A DNA stretch of 64,000 bases from Anthostomella pinea (GCA_963556695.1 CAUWAG010000003.1:8860064-8924063), one strand, 5' to 3'; counted from the stretch's first letter, positions 34,791-46,820 are shown. Program-made: numbers and translations. The notes: generated by a model from the sequence alone, not told the origin.

Positions 34791-36089
34791 TTAGCCAAAT
34801 ATAAACTCCCTATAGTTACGGCCCAGCCTCTCAACTCCCTCGCGGAGACCCCATCCCTTTATCTGACATATCTTCCTGCAGATTTCCTCCAACAGCTGGT
34901 CCATCCTGTCTCCCGCGGTGTGCAGGTCACTCTCGACCAAGATACGGTCGTCGGGCACGGCGCGGATCACCTCTTCGGTCTTTTCGCCGCCGCCAGCCCC
35001 CCAGTTGATGGCTATGGAGAACGAGAAGTATACCTTCGCCGGGACCGATGGATGGATATACTGCTTGAGCATGCCAACGTGGCCACTGTAGGAATGGACG
35101 CAGATCCGAGGAGGATATGGCTTCGGGTCAGGCTTAGGAGGCCCTGATCTCGCGTTCTCTAGGTTACCTTTGTGGTGGTCATGCTGCGGGTCCTCGTCGT
35201 CGTGATCAGATTTGGACTTTTCCGAAAAGTCTTCAGCCCCTTGTGCGATACGGCGCTGCTGCCTTTTAGACAGGACTTCCTTCTCGTGTCCTTTCCAGCA
35301 TTCGGCTATAGTGTCATAAAGCACACCATGTACCTGGACACCATGAACGCTGACTGGGCGGCCCAGTTCACCTGCCAGTCTGAGCTGAGCCTGAAGAACG
35401 GTAGCCTGGTGAGCCATCTTGACGCGGTGGGGGCTCAAGAGCCGACCTTCTCGGCCGCCGGGGGTGAGACCTTCATCCCGCTGAGCCTCATCGGCTGCAG
35501 TCCAGCTCTGAGGAAGACGAAAAGCCTTATCCAGCCCGATCTCTCCTACAATAGCCAGAGGATGCTGCTCGAGACGTGTCCGCGTTTCCTTGATGAAGTC
35601 GGATAGTGGTCTTGGATCTGGGAGCCCTTCGCTGAAAGACACATCTTTGGTAGATGGTGCAGGCGCGAGTACCTCATCGTAGTGTGCTACCTTGCCAGAT
35701 GGAGTCCCATCATAGGTTGGATTGGAGACCGAATCATCGTAAAGCTGGTATGAGAACCACGGGTGCCAGCCGAAGGAGGGAACCATGCGGCGTTGACTCG
35801 ATGGCGAAGATGCTAATGCTGTGTCACGGTCTTTAAGGCCATTTTGGAGCGCCACTTCGGACACGAGGTCCTGATCCTGAGAACGCGTGGACATGACAGT
35901 CAGAACACGTGCCTTCATATGGGGTATAAACGGCACCGAGGCCATCGTGTCTGTAGGATGACAATGGGCGTCGAAGACCCCAGCTTCCCAGGGGAAAGGT
36001 TCTAGGGTAGTGGCGGGAGCATCGTGCGTCAGGGGTTCCCCCGAGGCTTGCGGGGAAGTGGAGGCTTCCCCGGAGTGCTGTTGACACAT
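34791..36089 (-). CDS. TatD-family metal-dependent hydrolase, Scn1-like
   Basis: A single exon on minus encodes 432 residues. TatD proteins are TIM-barrel metallo-hydrolases, several with DNase activity. The fungal branch containing fission yeast Scn1 (a Cut9-interacting protein) is longer than bacterial TatD (about 260). Metal-ligand motifs appear in the expected order: FDAHCHPTD at the N-terminus, IVGEIGLDKAF, PVSVHGVQVHG, ICVHSYSGHVGM, and ILVESDLHTAGDRMDQ near the C-terminus. An insertion of about 100 residues with acidic and His-rich segments (SKSDHDDEDPQHDHHKGN) separates the two middle His motifs. The start at 36089 is the only ATG before the first motif that keeps a reasonable N-terminus. 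The substrate is not determinable here. Confidence 0.87.
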   Translation of the reverse strand: MCQQHSGEASTSPQASGEPLTHDAPATTLEPFPWEAGVFDAHCHPTDTMASVPFIPHMKARVLTVMSTRSQDQDLVSEVALQNGLKDRDTALASSPSSQRRMVPSFGWHPWFSYQLYDDSVSNPTYDGTPSGKVAHYDEVLAPAPSTKDVSFSEGLPDPRPLSDFIKETRTRLEQHPLAIVGEIGLDKAFRLPQSWTAADEAQRDEGLTPGGREGRLLSPHRVKMAHQATVLQAQLRLAGELGRPVSVHGVQVHGVLYDTIAECWKGHEKEVLSKRQQRRIAQGAEDFSEKSKSDHDDEDPQHDHHKGNLENARSGPPKPDPKPYPPRICVHSYSGHVGMLKQYIHPSVPAKVYFSFSIAINWGAGGGEKTEEVIRAVPDDRILVESDLHTAGDRMDQLLEEICRKICQIKGWGLREGVERLGRNYREFIFG

Positions 36090-37328
36090 GGTGGTGGTCA
36101 GGCGTGGTGGTGGTAGTGTGACACTCGTGAAGGGCGAGCTCGCTCGGGTTCTGTGTTTCGGACCTCGGTGTCTGGTGGTGTAAAGTATACCTACAGCCTT
36201 CTAGTCTTCAGCTGTCAACCTTGGTCGTGAATAGACGAAAAAAGACCCAGGCACATGCACTCCATGAACCCTGATAAGAACGAGGCGGCTGTGATGTCGA
36301 GTCTAGATTCGGCCGAAGCGACTCAAGGTTTAAAAGCTGTGTGCTCGGTCAGCAACTGCCAAGGTGTGAACTTTGAAGATACTACCAGAAGAATATGACG
36401 CAGCATATCCGTGTGTGTGGAGGACTGGAACCTCGGAACCACGGACCCAATCAGAGTACTGGTCTCACTTACAAGCGCTGCTGGTGTATACCCCAGTTTG
36501 TAGTATCTGTATTGACAGCAACGTTTGATATGATGTCGCAAAGTTTGAAAGATGGAGGGTTCCTGAGGATGCAGCTGCTGAGCACCTGGGCAGATTGATG
36601 ATATCAATTGGCCTAGATGTCGCCAAATGCCGCCAAATGCCGCCAAGTGGACGTACATGTGTCATTGAGTTCGGACCCTGGTGGTTTCCCGTCCGGTGCT
36701 CTTTTTGCTTCAGAGTTCAATGTGATTAGATGTATTGTCACACTACCCCAGAGCGTCCGGGCAGGCAGGCGAAACCTATGCATCTTCACTGAATGACGCG
36801 ACGTCACTGGAGTCAGACGGTCTGGAGGTTCGCTCGGGAGCTCCCCACTGCTAGCGCCACGGATAGCGCATCCCAGTCCCAGTCCAATGTTCCAGGCGTT
36901 GCGCCCGACTCCGGTTGCCGCTTGCCGGAATCAAAGTTATAATCTGCATGTGAAAGTTGCCATGGGCTGGCCATGGGCTGTTCGCGACTCGCGGGGACTT
37001 CCTATCGCACCTGGGCAGCAACCCAACCAGAACGCCCAGATATTAAAGTCATCTCTAGCTTGGTCGTCGTCACACCCTCATGCGTACTTTGACGCCTCAC
37101 ATATTGATCTGCCGCTCCTCCTCTTCTGTACCACCATCAACCCCTCTTGCTCGGTTTATCAAATTCCAAACCTGATGATGAACGACACGCCCTTCTCGAC
37201 GACATCCCACTGCAGCAACAACCATGTGAAACAATCGACAGGATCTTGATTCTCGAATCTTCTTTTACCTTGTTCAAGTGGCGCAAACTTGCAAATCCTC
37301 CGAAAAGCAGTAACACAACAACGACACA
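36090..37328. other. divergent intergenic region
   Basis: 1.2 kb between the TatD-like gene and the membrane-protein gene, which point away from each other. It includes three short tandem units of ATGCCGCCAA type near 36620-36650. No gene is supported. Confidence 0.4.
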
Positions 37329-38117
37329 ATGGCGCTGTTCAACCCACTGCAGTTCCTCGTCTTCCCCTTCGTCTTCCTCATTGCCCTCCCGCTGGCCCTC
37401 TGCGCCGGCTTCACCACCATCCTCGCCTTCCTCGTTTTGTTCCTACGCCTGTTTGCCGTGTACTTCGACATCGGACTGGAAACGTTACACCTCATGATCG
37501 TGGGACATTCCGCCCAGCACCGCTACATCGCATCCCGGCGCAACTCTCCGAGCCACCCAGTAGCCGGGCCCTACAGTGGAGACACGCTACCTCCTTCATC
37601 CTCCGCCGGGTCTTCACCAGCGTCCTCATCAGGGGGTTCCTCCTCCAGATACCGGCAGCATCGCCGCAACAACAAGCGGCAAGGCAGCGCCAGCGTCCCC
37701 ATCACACCGGGCGTGGGGGCTCCTGGTGTGTATGCCCGGCCGTCCAGCGCCGGCCTGGACAGGGATTTTGAAGGGTTAGGCGGGTGGAGGCTCGACAGCG
37801 TAGACGTCGACGCGGATGCTGCGGAGTACAATCTCAACTCGCGGCTGGAGATACCCGACCGACGGCACCACTTTAGGACCCAGAGCGGACCTGGTGCCGT
37901 GCTGGCTGGCGGAACCACCGGCGTGGGATTATATGCGAAAGCTGGGACCAGGAGCAACGCCCACAGCCCCGTGGGACTGAGGATGACTACGTCGCCGAAT
38001 AGCGCGAGGTCGAGGACACCGACGACCACTAAACCACCCACGTTCACGCGAGTCGACCATGATGGCTACTTTCCCCCGTACGAGGGGAAGACTTTGAAGA
38101 AGAAAGTCAGTGGCTAG
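37329..38117 (+). CDS. uncharacterised fungal membrane protein
   Basis: A single exon encodes 262 residues that I do not recognise. Residues about 7-27 (LQFLVFPFVFLIALPLALCA) and 28-48 (GFTTILAFLVLFLRLFAVYF) are two closely spaced hydrophobic segments, probably a membrane hairpin. Then come DIGLETLHLMIVGH and a hydrophilic, Ser/Pro/Gly-rich tail of about 190 residues with short ordered-looking pieces (YNLNSRLEIPDRRHHFRTQS and HDGYFPPYEGKTLKKK). The layout, an N-terminal membrane anchor with a long disordered cytosolic tail, is common in fungal proteins of unknown function. The ATG follows a typical A/C-rich leader (ACAACAACGACACA). Confidence 0.75.
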   Translation: MALFNPLQFLVFPFVFLIALPLALCAGFTTILAFLVLFLRLFAVYFDIGLETLHLMIVGHSAQHRYIASRRNSPSHPVAGPYSGDTLPPSSSAGSSPASSSGGSSSRYRQHRRNNKRQGSASVPITPGVGAPGVYARPSSAGLDRDFEGLGGWRLDSVDVDADAAEYNLNSRLEIPDRRHHFRTQSGPGAVLAGGTTGVGLYAKAGTRSNAHSPVGLRMTTSPNSARSRTPTTTKPPTFTRVDHDGYFPPYEGKTLKKKVSG

Positions 38118-38626
38118 CGGAGAAGATAGAAGTTTGGGAAAAGGAGAGTCAGACAATGATGACTCATGTAAAAGCAACTTGTTGAAATAGAGGGGATTTG
38201 GCGCGCTGGGTGTAGAACTACCGCTTGGAAACTTGGGCGTTAGGAATGGTTCAGGGGAATCGGTCAAGGATACGGGGTTCAGGACTCCGCGGCAACTTCG
38301 GCGCTTTAGTCGAACGAGGAAAAGACACAGCCTTGATCAGGAGTATCATTGTACACGCAGCTTATATACTTGCAACTGGCTCTGAATTATTAGCAGACAG
38401 TCTTTCAATCCAAACCCAATGGTATTCCCACAACGCCCAGACTCCATCTCGTGAATTTCATGCCATGTGCCTGCCTGATTTGGGGGCTTTGAATCCGCTG
38501 TTGACGTTTTTCTACATGTTCCTCGTCGTCTTCGTCGATAACGACGATCCGTGGTGCTTGCCTAGTTCGGCGAGCGTTGTGGAGGCTGCGCTCAATACCG
38601 GATATGAGTCCCGTTGAGTTGTCCTC
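38118..38626. other. convergent intergenic region
   Basis: About 500 bases between the membrane-protein stop and the SPC24 stop. No gene is visible. Confidence 0.4.
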
Positions 38627-39424
38627 TTACAGCGTCTGCCAGAAGTAGTTGGCGTAGAAGAAGCGCGAGAACTTCTTGTCTATGTTGACGACGTGGACGT
38701 CGCCGCGGCGGTCGTTGCGCACGACGGCCTTGGCGAACTCGCCGTCGCGCTCGTCGCGCTCGAGCTCGATGCCCAAGCTCCTATAAACGCGCAGGCGCAG
38801 CAGCACCTCGTCCTCGACGGTCGGGTCACGTCGGCGCTTGTCCGCATCGTCAGGCGAGCCCCCCTCGACCCCCTGTAATTCCAGCTCCTGCAGCCGCGAC
38901 GCCAGGTCCGCCGCCTGTGATGACAGCCGCTCCGTCTCCATCTCTGTGTCTGATGTCGCCTTGGCGATGCGGAACTTCTGCGTGTCGAGGCGCGAGATCT
39001 CTGACGCGTGCGCTGAGGACGAGTGCGCGGATGTGAGCTCTTCGTACTGCGTCTGCTGCGTGTTGAGCTGGCGCGAGAGTTCTGTTTGTGGGATGGGTTG
39101 TCAGTATGCGCTTGTGTTGTGTTGTGTCTCCTTCGACTGCTTCGAATGAGGGAGGGAAGTTGGGACCGCGGGTATTGTTGCGTGCGACGGACGTACTCTT
39201 CAGTGCGATTTCGGCATCGCGGACTCGCTTTTCGCGCTCTTGCTCTAGCGCGGAGAGATTGTTTTGTATGCGCGATATGGCAGCCTTGTCGGGCGCGGTG
39301 TTGAAGTTGTTGATGGTGTGGTGGATGAGCTGCGGCAAGTCGGTCAGTCAATCGTTGCCCCTTGTCGGAACTTGGAGAGTTGTCAAAGTCCACGTACCGA
39401 AGCGGGATCCTCGTCGAGCAGCAT
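38627..39424 (-). CDS. SPC24: kinetochore protein Spc24 (Ndc80 complex)
   Basis: Three exons on minus, 39424-39398, 39329-39197 and 39081-38627, encode 204 residues. Spc24 pairs with Spc25 and joins the Ndc80/Nuf2 rods to the inner kinetochore. After a tiny first exon (MLLDEDPAS), the N-terminal half is a coiled coil ([20 protein letters not shown] and later [20 protein letters not shown]). The C-terminal globular RWD domain holds the family signature [20 protein letters not shown], then [16 protein letters not shown] and [15 protein letters not shown], almost as in other fungal Spc24 proteins. Length is typical (about 200). It is divergent to FIS1, with about 500 bases between start codons. 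Confidence 0.93.
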
Positions 39425-39921
39425 CGTGATGGATTTCAATACAAAGCCAGTTTTGAAGCGGAGGATAGGGGTTTCGACAAGTGGTTCAATCGTATGTTCA
39501 CAATAGAAATGTTGCTTCGTCGTCTTGCAGAGCTGATGCGGTTCACTCGGTCGCGCAAGATCACCACTAAAAACCCCAATGCGGTAATGGCCAAAACAAG
39601 GGACCAGGCGCGAAATCACCTGGACGACTATCTGCCGCTACGGCGGGAACTTGCAGGGGCACGAGGGCGCCCCACCCGCTGTGTCATTGTCTTGGGAGTT
39701 CTAGCCACAGCAGGGATCTGTCTTAGGAGGTACATATGTAGCTTCCGCCACATCTTTGGCATCCGGCGTTCTGTCGCAAAGAACAAGTCTCCTCGATATC
39801 TCCTCCATTTCCGACCTACACGAAGAACCGCGAAACGAGTGTTCGGTTTTATCTTTTTTCAGAAGCCTGCCTATTATCAGAAAAGCAACCTGTTAGTTTC
39901 AGAGCTGTGTTTCGAGTCAAA
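39425..39921. promoter_or_regulatory. shared divergent promoter SPC24 / FIS1
   Basis: About 500 bases separate the two divergent start codons, so the genes probably share a promoter region. I see no TATA box or specific factor site that I would defend. Confidence 0.5.
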
Positions 39922-40588
39922 ATGGCCGCTCTACCTCGTAAGTCTCTCCCAGTGGAAGCCTGCCTGATCGTCAACGTAGAGGATCGCATTTTGTACTGAC
40001 TTGGTCTGTCCTCTGCAGATGCCGTTGATGCGGAAACGTAAGAACCCTTTCGAGTCATGGAGATCATCGGCCAGACTAATACTTCTCCCGATAGCCCGCT
40101 GAAGCCGTCGGAACTCAAGGTCCTGCGAGACCAATATGAGAAGGAGGGCGAGATGGTGGGCGTGCAGACCAAGTTCAACTACGCATGGGTACGTCTGCGA
40201 GTTCGACAGAGTAAGAGTTATACAGTCCAAGGGGACTTGTGCTGACTTTGTACATGCGCAGGGCTTGGTCAAGTCCAACTCCCGCAACGACCAACAGCTG
40301 GGCGTGCAGCTCCTCTCGGAAATCTTCCGCCTCTCCCCCGAACGACGCCGCGAATGCCTCTACTACCTCGCGCTGGGAAACTACAAGCTCGGCAACTTTG
40401 GCGAGGCCAGACGATACAACGACCTGCTGTTGGAGAAGGAGCCTGCGAACCTCCAGGCGGCCGACCTGCGCAGACTGATCGACGACAAGGTGGCGACGGA
40501 GGGACTCAAGGGTGTCGCCATCATTAGCGGCGTCGCAATCGCTGCTGGGGTCATCGGTGGTATCCTGTTCCGCGGCAAGAGACGGTAG
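39922..40588 (+). CDS. FIS1: mitochondrial/peroxisomal fission adaptor Fis1
   Basis: Four exons, 39922-39937, 40019-40037, 40095-40188 and 40262-40588, encode 151 residues. The first two exons are only 16 and 19 bases. Fis1 is a tail-anchored outer-membrane protein that recruits the Mdv1/Dnm1 fission machinery. The cytosolic TPR bundle is seen: [40 protein letters not shown], then [20 protein letters not shown]. The C-terminus has a single membrane segment ([20 protein letters not shown]) followed by the basic tail RGKRR, the usual tail-anchor signal. Length agrees with the family (about 150). The micro-exon joins are supported by the continuous product [20 protein letters not shown]. Confidence 0.95.
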
Positions 40589-42860
40589 ACGTTAAACAGG
40601 TGGTGTGGCCATTGCGTGTTGAGGAGGCATCAGAGAAGGGAGCAAGTCCGGCAAGAGAGGATACGAACTCGAGTGCCGCTGACGGCGTTGGGACGGTTGG
40701 AGTTGGAGGAAACTTCCCCTTTCATTGCATGTTTTCTTTGTGTATAGGTACATATTTGGTTGTTGGCTTCATGCAAATGAGTTGAGAACCTACTTCTCAC
40801 ATTTCTCTGAGTCCCAATCTGAAATGGTTGACCGACTCGTATGGGGCAAAATCTTCGGATTCCGGTGCTGATGCTGGCGCTGTCATCTTCCTCCACCGAG
40901 TCGACGCCACCCGTGCGCAACATTAGCATGTATATCTTGAAATTTGGCAGCTCAACATCGAGTCCCATATGGTGAACCAGAGACGTCTCTGCCGAACGAC
41001 CATGCGTTCAGGGCCATAGAGGCAAGACACTTGTAGTCTCAGCTGGTAAAATGTTTCTCTTCTCCATCAAGATCTACCCCTCTTTGCAAACGGAGGCAGA
41101 AGAGGCCCAGCCAGGATACGTCTGATAAGTGACTGCCTCTGTGACCAGGAATCGAACTTCCACAGGTATAGTCATCCAGTGTGATATTCTTGTTTGTATT
41201 GAGCTGCGGAGTATCATCCATGGCGTCTGGTGACGCAGGATTTGCCCGCCATGGTGACAGAGATGTAGTGTTGGTGATTGGCAGTGAAAGACAAGATGGG
41301 ATTGTTTGATGAGAAAAGCGTGGTTGGTCAATCAGCTACGCAAGAAACAACAATGCTCTTACTGAGCCGTATTGGCGAGAAAGTCGAATGAGAGAGATCG
41401 AGAAAGTAGATTTGCCCCAATAACAGATTGCATACCCCATGAAAACTTTAAGATCAGGCCTTATTTCACCTAGTTGAAGGTGGCTGGCGTTTGATGAAAT
41501 CCATCAACGGGGTAGTGCTGCTTTGATCTACGTACAGTCCTAACAACCACAAAGCAAGCATGACTTCATTCGAAACAGGCCGTCTACATTCTCGTTAGCG
41601 GGCCATAACCTGTCCTACCCGTTGCCAGCACCAATGCAGGCCGAGGGCAACATGGGTAACTCGCAAGGAGAACTACCGGTATGTGATATGTTATGTACCT
41701 AATGCACTTGATGTTTGACCTTTTGAGTACGGTACATGTAGTCTTAGGTAAGTACCTAAGTCAAGCCACTCCGGCGCAATCACGTGGGAGTGAGCCGGAA
41801 GACCGTTGTGCCCCGCCAAACTGCCCCGCGGCCCATAGAAAGCCGGGAACCACCCAGTTGGAGACTGGAAACTGTGAATGACGAAAGCGACCGAATATCT
41901 GGCACAGCAAGTCGGGAGCTGCGTCAGGTGGCGGCATTGAAGCTCCAAACCTTCAATCCTTCCATCCCATCGAGACAGATTGTCAGATAGTCGCTGATTA
42001 CGTCGGTGACTAACAACCAGGGATCTGAGTTACCCGACCTACAACACCATACGACGACTCACTCACTGTGACTGCATTTCTTTCCTTTTGATTTCTTTCA
42101 GCTTCCTCTTTTCTCTGGCCCATTCAGAAACACCACAATGATGCGCCTCTTCGGCTGCTCTTGACCAGAAGTGCAGATAAGACCGACAGCCTCCCTCGAC
42201 AGACATCCCGTTCTGCATATCTACCGCATCTACCCATCTGCTTCCCAATCATCCGCCTTGTTCAGCTTGGATTCTTGCAGGCAGCCGACAGCATAGGAAC
42301 CTCGATCCTTTCCGCCTTTGCTACTCCAAGGTCTGGGGGCTTCTACCGACTCGACCCCAATACTTCGATGAACGCATCGCCGCCAGAGGTCCGCTGGTGA
42401 TAGCAATCGCGCGTCTGTGTATTTTACGGCAGGTTAGTTGTTTGTCAGGTACCTGCAACCCCAGCGTCGCATCACGCTTGCATACATATGTACTGCGCCA
42501 AGCGCCTGCATTTGCCGAAATGGAATTACTCATGGCTGTTAGCTGCTGACTGTCAAACGATCTTTAGGTTGATTCCCAAGTCAGCCTTACGAGTTCTTTG
42601 TTCGACCTCTGCACGGCAGCCGTACAACCAACCGTATCCACCGCTTCTCCTCTGACCTATCTCCCCGCATCGGCAATCACCCTCGATCTACCTGCGTGGA
42701 AACTCCCCTCTTGACTACCGTCTTCCTCAGCCTGACTATCCCTCCGATACCAGTTCATACAACCGCAACTCTGGCTTTCCGCGCACTTCGAGCAACGGGC
42801 CTAGCACTCGGCCTCGGAATAACCGCCCTCGCCGCTTATCAACACTCCAGGCAGGGCCAA
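40589..42860. other. intergenic region between FIS1 and the RING gene
   Basis: About 2.3 kb with no supported gene. The last 800 bases, C/T-rich with several short upstream ATGs, probably hold the leader and promoter of the RING gene. Confidence 0.4.
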
Positions 42861-44451
42861 ATGGCGTCCAGAAGTAGTCACCTCGACGCCACTCAGGGTC
42901 GCGAGGTCGTCTACTGCCACGCCTGCGAACACGAGTGGTACAAAGATGACCGGCCAGATACCCTATCTTGTCCTGCCTGCCATGGCGATATAACCGAAAT
43001 CGTATGTTTATTGGGTTCAGCGTTATTTGGCTGCTTACTGATAACCCACCAGATTTCCCCCGGAAATGATCCTCGAAACATCGACGACGACAACGAGTCA
43101 TTACCTGACTTCCTCCGCCACCATCGTCATCACGATATAGATTCGGACCCCGAAGAAGAGGACATTGAGCAACATATTGAACGTGGCCCTGGAGGTTTCT
43201 TCGGCCAATCAACTATCCACCACGCTCCTCGGCCCCCGGGTTATGGGGCAAGGCCGCGCGCCCAACCCGACGATAGCGATGCGATCATGAACAGGTTTTC
43301 GGAGATGTTGGGCGGTATGGGCGCAGGCATGAGAGGACCTCCTGGAATGGTCGGTCGCTCTGGGCCTGAGACACTATTCCGCCACGGTCCGGAATCTCCG
43401 AATGTCACATACCAAACCTTCACCGGACCGGGTTACACTGGCGGAGTGAGCAGCTTCACCATCACTACTGGTTCTGGGCCCGGAAGAGTTCATCATGCAC
43501 GTGGACTGGGAGCCCCTGGAGGACCTGATGCCGGCTTTCAAAGGTAGCGTTCTATCTATCCTTAATGGCTCTCTTCAGGCCATGTAAACGCTGATGCGCT
43601 GACATGCTTTTAGTATCTTTAGTGATATACTCGGCGGTATAGGCCCTCCTCCCATGCATCATGAGGGGCAGCCGCAGCCTCCCGGCCAGGGTGGCAACGC
43701 CGATCGACGTTCTGGCGACCTAGCGAATGCACTGAACCAGCTTTTCGCCACACTCATCAATCCAAATGCGGTCCATGGCGATGCCGTATACTCTCAAGAG
43801 GCACTAGACCGTATAATCACGAACTTGATGGAGGCGAATCCCTCTTCAAATGCCCCAGCCCCTGCCTCGGAAGCCGCCATAACGAAGCTGCCTCGGAAGA
43901 AGCTCGATGAGCAGATGCTAGGTCCGGAGTTGAAGGGAGAATGCACTATCTGCATTGATGACATGAGCGTGGGAGATGAGGTCGTCGTGCTGCCCTGTAA
44001 CCACTGGTTCCACGAGGAATGTGTGACCTTGTGGTTGAAGGAACACAACTCATGCCCCATATGCCGTGCGCCCATCGATGGTGAGTCGGCAGGTCAACCA
44101 GGCGCTGCTACCGGATCAAATGCAAGAAACGAACCCCCTGCCGCATCTTCATCCTCCAGACCTTCTGCTGCAGACAGACGGCGTTCGAATCTTCGTCAGG
44201 CTCGAGATGCTCGTGCTGATTTCATACGGAACTCTGGTACTCCGTACGATCGACGAGAAACCCCTCGACGAGATTCAAATTCGCCTCCAATGAACCCTGC
44301 ATCGGTTCATGATTCGCCTAGAGTTAGAACCCCTTCGCCCTCAGGCCGTGGATCAGAACAGAGCGATCGCAACCGCGACAACCGGAGCTCGTCGAGCAGT
44401 AATCCATTGCATTGGCTGCGGGACCGATTTGGTGGCGAGAGACGCTCTTGA
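42861..44451 (+). CDS. zinc-ribbon and RING-H2 E3 ubiquitin ligase, RNF126-like
   Basis: Three exons, 42861-43001, 43053-43543 and 43614-44451, encode 489 residues. The N-terminus has a zinc ribbon (YCHACEHEWYKDD and LSCPACHGD), as in RNF115/RNF126 ligases, where it binds ubiquitin or substrates. A long Gly/Pro/Asp-rich linker follows. The RING-H2 finger starts at about residue 321 (CTICIDDMSVGDEVVVLPC, NHWFHEECVTLWLKEHNSC, PICR) with the C3H2C3 ligand order. The C-terminal 120 residues are Ser/Arg-rich and disordered. In family terms this is an E3 that directs proteins to ubiquitin-dependent degradation or sorting. Its substrate is unknown. The open frame extends upstream without an ATG, so 42861 is the first possible start. 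It is the last ordinary gene before the repeat-rich half of the window. Confidence 0.9.
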
Positions 44452-45600
44452 GCCCCTCTTCGAGCTGCTGGCGTCCCCCACACCGACAATAGAAACCCAT
44501 GGGTTGCCAGTGGGATAGCTGACCTGCATTCCACTCTTGCAAGCCTGAACGGCGCGGTTCTTGATTATTAATAGCCGGAAGCCTACGACGTCATGAAATA
44601 TACCCAAATCGAGGACTCTTTTCCTGACCGACAACGCGTGACCGATGATAGTGTGGTTCATCTCCCATCGTCATATTGAGCACCATTGCCTGAGTCTTTC
44701 TCAAGACTTGAGCTTGAGAAGTGCAAGACGATGGATATTGTAGGATGGTAAGGTTGATGAATTTTGCCAGGCAGTAACGAACCAGGCTGATGTGCTTGAC
44801 GGAACAACGTCTATGAAATGCGGATGGACCAGCGACAGGCTCATAGACAGATTCGCAGCTCACGCGTGGGTTTCGACCTGCGATGAATTCACTTGACAAC
44901 ATGAAATACGCTTGGCTATTTTCCTTCTGCTTTAGACTCGTGTCATGTGAGCTTCTTCACTAGAAGTGATGTCCACTGCTGTTACGAAATGCTGCAGCAC
45001 TCGTTGCTGAGAGCCTTAAGACCATTGCTAGATGGGTAACATCAAGAGAGAGCCACCAGCCAACGGTCCTCAGGCGTGCCGTAGGAAGGGCTGTGAAATC
45101 TTCTGGCATAATCACCTGGGATAAGCAGTGGTTCTAAGGAAACTTGACAGTAAAACAAACAAAATCCTACTTATGCTAATGGAGATTGGCTTCCCTCCCT
45201 CTCTACCTATCTTTCACGACCTGGCAGGATATGTTTCCGAGCAGATTGCATTGTGAGCCCACGGGGACATGACGAGTGAGCTTTTGTGTGGCATAGGGTA
45301 CATGTAAGGCATGTCTAGTAAAGGTATCGGTCTCGCGTCCAGATTTCTCTCTGATGTCACCTATCAGACTCCGCGGAACCCTTCCTGTGTCTGGGGTTTC
45401 GTGGCGACTATGAGACGATGAACTTTTCGGTCAACGACCGGTGGCAAATCACTAGTTGGTATGACCGGTATGATGAACGTTTCTGCCCGGTCCGGCACGA
45501 CCTTAAACTGCATTTGAGACTCAACATTCGCGAAATAGATCTTTTATTCAGCAAACTAATAACGGACTATTAGTGACCCTGTCCGCCTTATATTTCCTCC
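44452..45600. other. intergenic region at the edge of the repeat-rich compartment
   Basis: About 1.1 kb of normal base composition between the RING gene and the AT-rich island. No gene or recognisable repeat. Confidence 0.35.
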
Positions 45601-45619
45601 AACGTAGTCGCCTCGAGTC

Positions 45620-46382
45620 GCTCCCTATCCGACTTTAATTACGCTTTTTAAATCTTTTAAATTAACTCCTTATTCTTATTCTTAAATTATAACTAATCGT
45701 TTTCGACATAATCCTTTATAAAGCGTAATCTCTCGTTGGTTTTAAACTTTTTTAACTACTAGGTTACGTCGTTATGAAAATTATTGGTTTTAATATTGGT
45801 AAATATAACGTCAAATTCTTATACGTTTTTAATGAAAACCAATAACTTCTATTTTAATTAATAATATAATTACCGTTTTTTAACTTATCGTTATAATAAT
45901 CCCGAAAAAATAACTTATTTAATTAACTTTTATTATCCAAAAAAATTAGAAATTTAAACTTTTAATAAATTAAGCTTTTTTAAAGGTTTTTTTTTAAAAT
46001 GGGAGATTTTTTTAAAAACTTTTTAAATAGTAACAACTTATTTTTCAACTATAATACAAAACGTAATATACTATTTAGCGCGCTTTTACCATGTTTTATT
46101 ATATTATATATATATATATATATATATAATGTAAACAAATATCTTGAACAAAGTTTAGCTTTATAAATAAAAGCTTTACACGTATATTATTCCATGTATA
46201 ACGCATTAACTTACGGTTATAAACACTATTTACAGTTACCGTTTAAATAAATCAAAATAAATCATAGCGTTTTATTTTATTAAGTTTAACGTATAATAGA
46301 AGGGCTTTATTTTTTACTATCTTTTAAAATATTTAGGTTTAGTTCTTCTTTTCGGTCGAAATTTAAAAAAAAAAAAAAAATC
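45620..46382. repeat. AT-rich island, probably a decayed repeat
   Basis: About 760 bases are almost entirely A and T. They include a TA microsatellite (about 46106-46128) and a run of A at about 46365-46380, with abrupt return to GC-balanced sequence on both sides. No protein can be read through it. In filamentous ascomycetes such islands usually come from repeat-induced point mutation (C to T in duplicated DNA), followed by decay. The composition is seen. The origin is inference. Confidence 0.65.
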
Positions 46383-46820
46383 GAACGTTCTTGCCAGGGT
46401 CGGATAGCTTTGGAGCTCCTAAGTTGTAAAAGGATACTAGAGTAAACACCACCGTCCATTGCGGCGACGGGGCGTCTGTTCACCGCCCTTGAATAGCGGG
46501 AGGTGAGGATGTCATCAAGGAGCTCATCAGCTCATCTACGCAAGGGATTGGTCGGCGAGCTCACGTACATGCAAGAGATGCGTCACAGCTGCGAGGTGAT
46601 CGAGTTTCACGGGTTCCCAGGAGGATCGGAACGGATGGCCTACGCTTAATGACGGTGGCAATTTATTTTGGCCTGATTCTTCGCTTCTGGAGAGGCTTTC
46701 TTGCACATATTCATCAGGCAATATCGAGCACGAAGCACTCACTCGCCAGCGGCAGCATATCAAGTTCAACTTCAACATCACCATCATCACCACCACCACA
46801 AAGCCAAGCAACTCACCACC

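Noticed and set aside
41100..41180. Possible tRNA T-arm on minus (AGTTCGATTCC)
   Set aside because: B-box-like sequence is present, but the T stem does not pair and no A box or acceptor stem fits.
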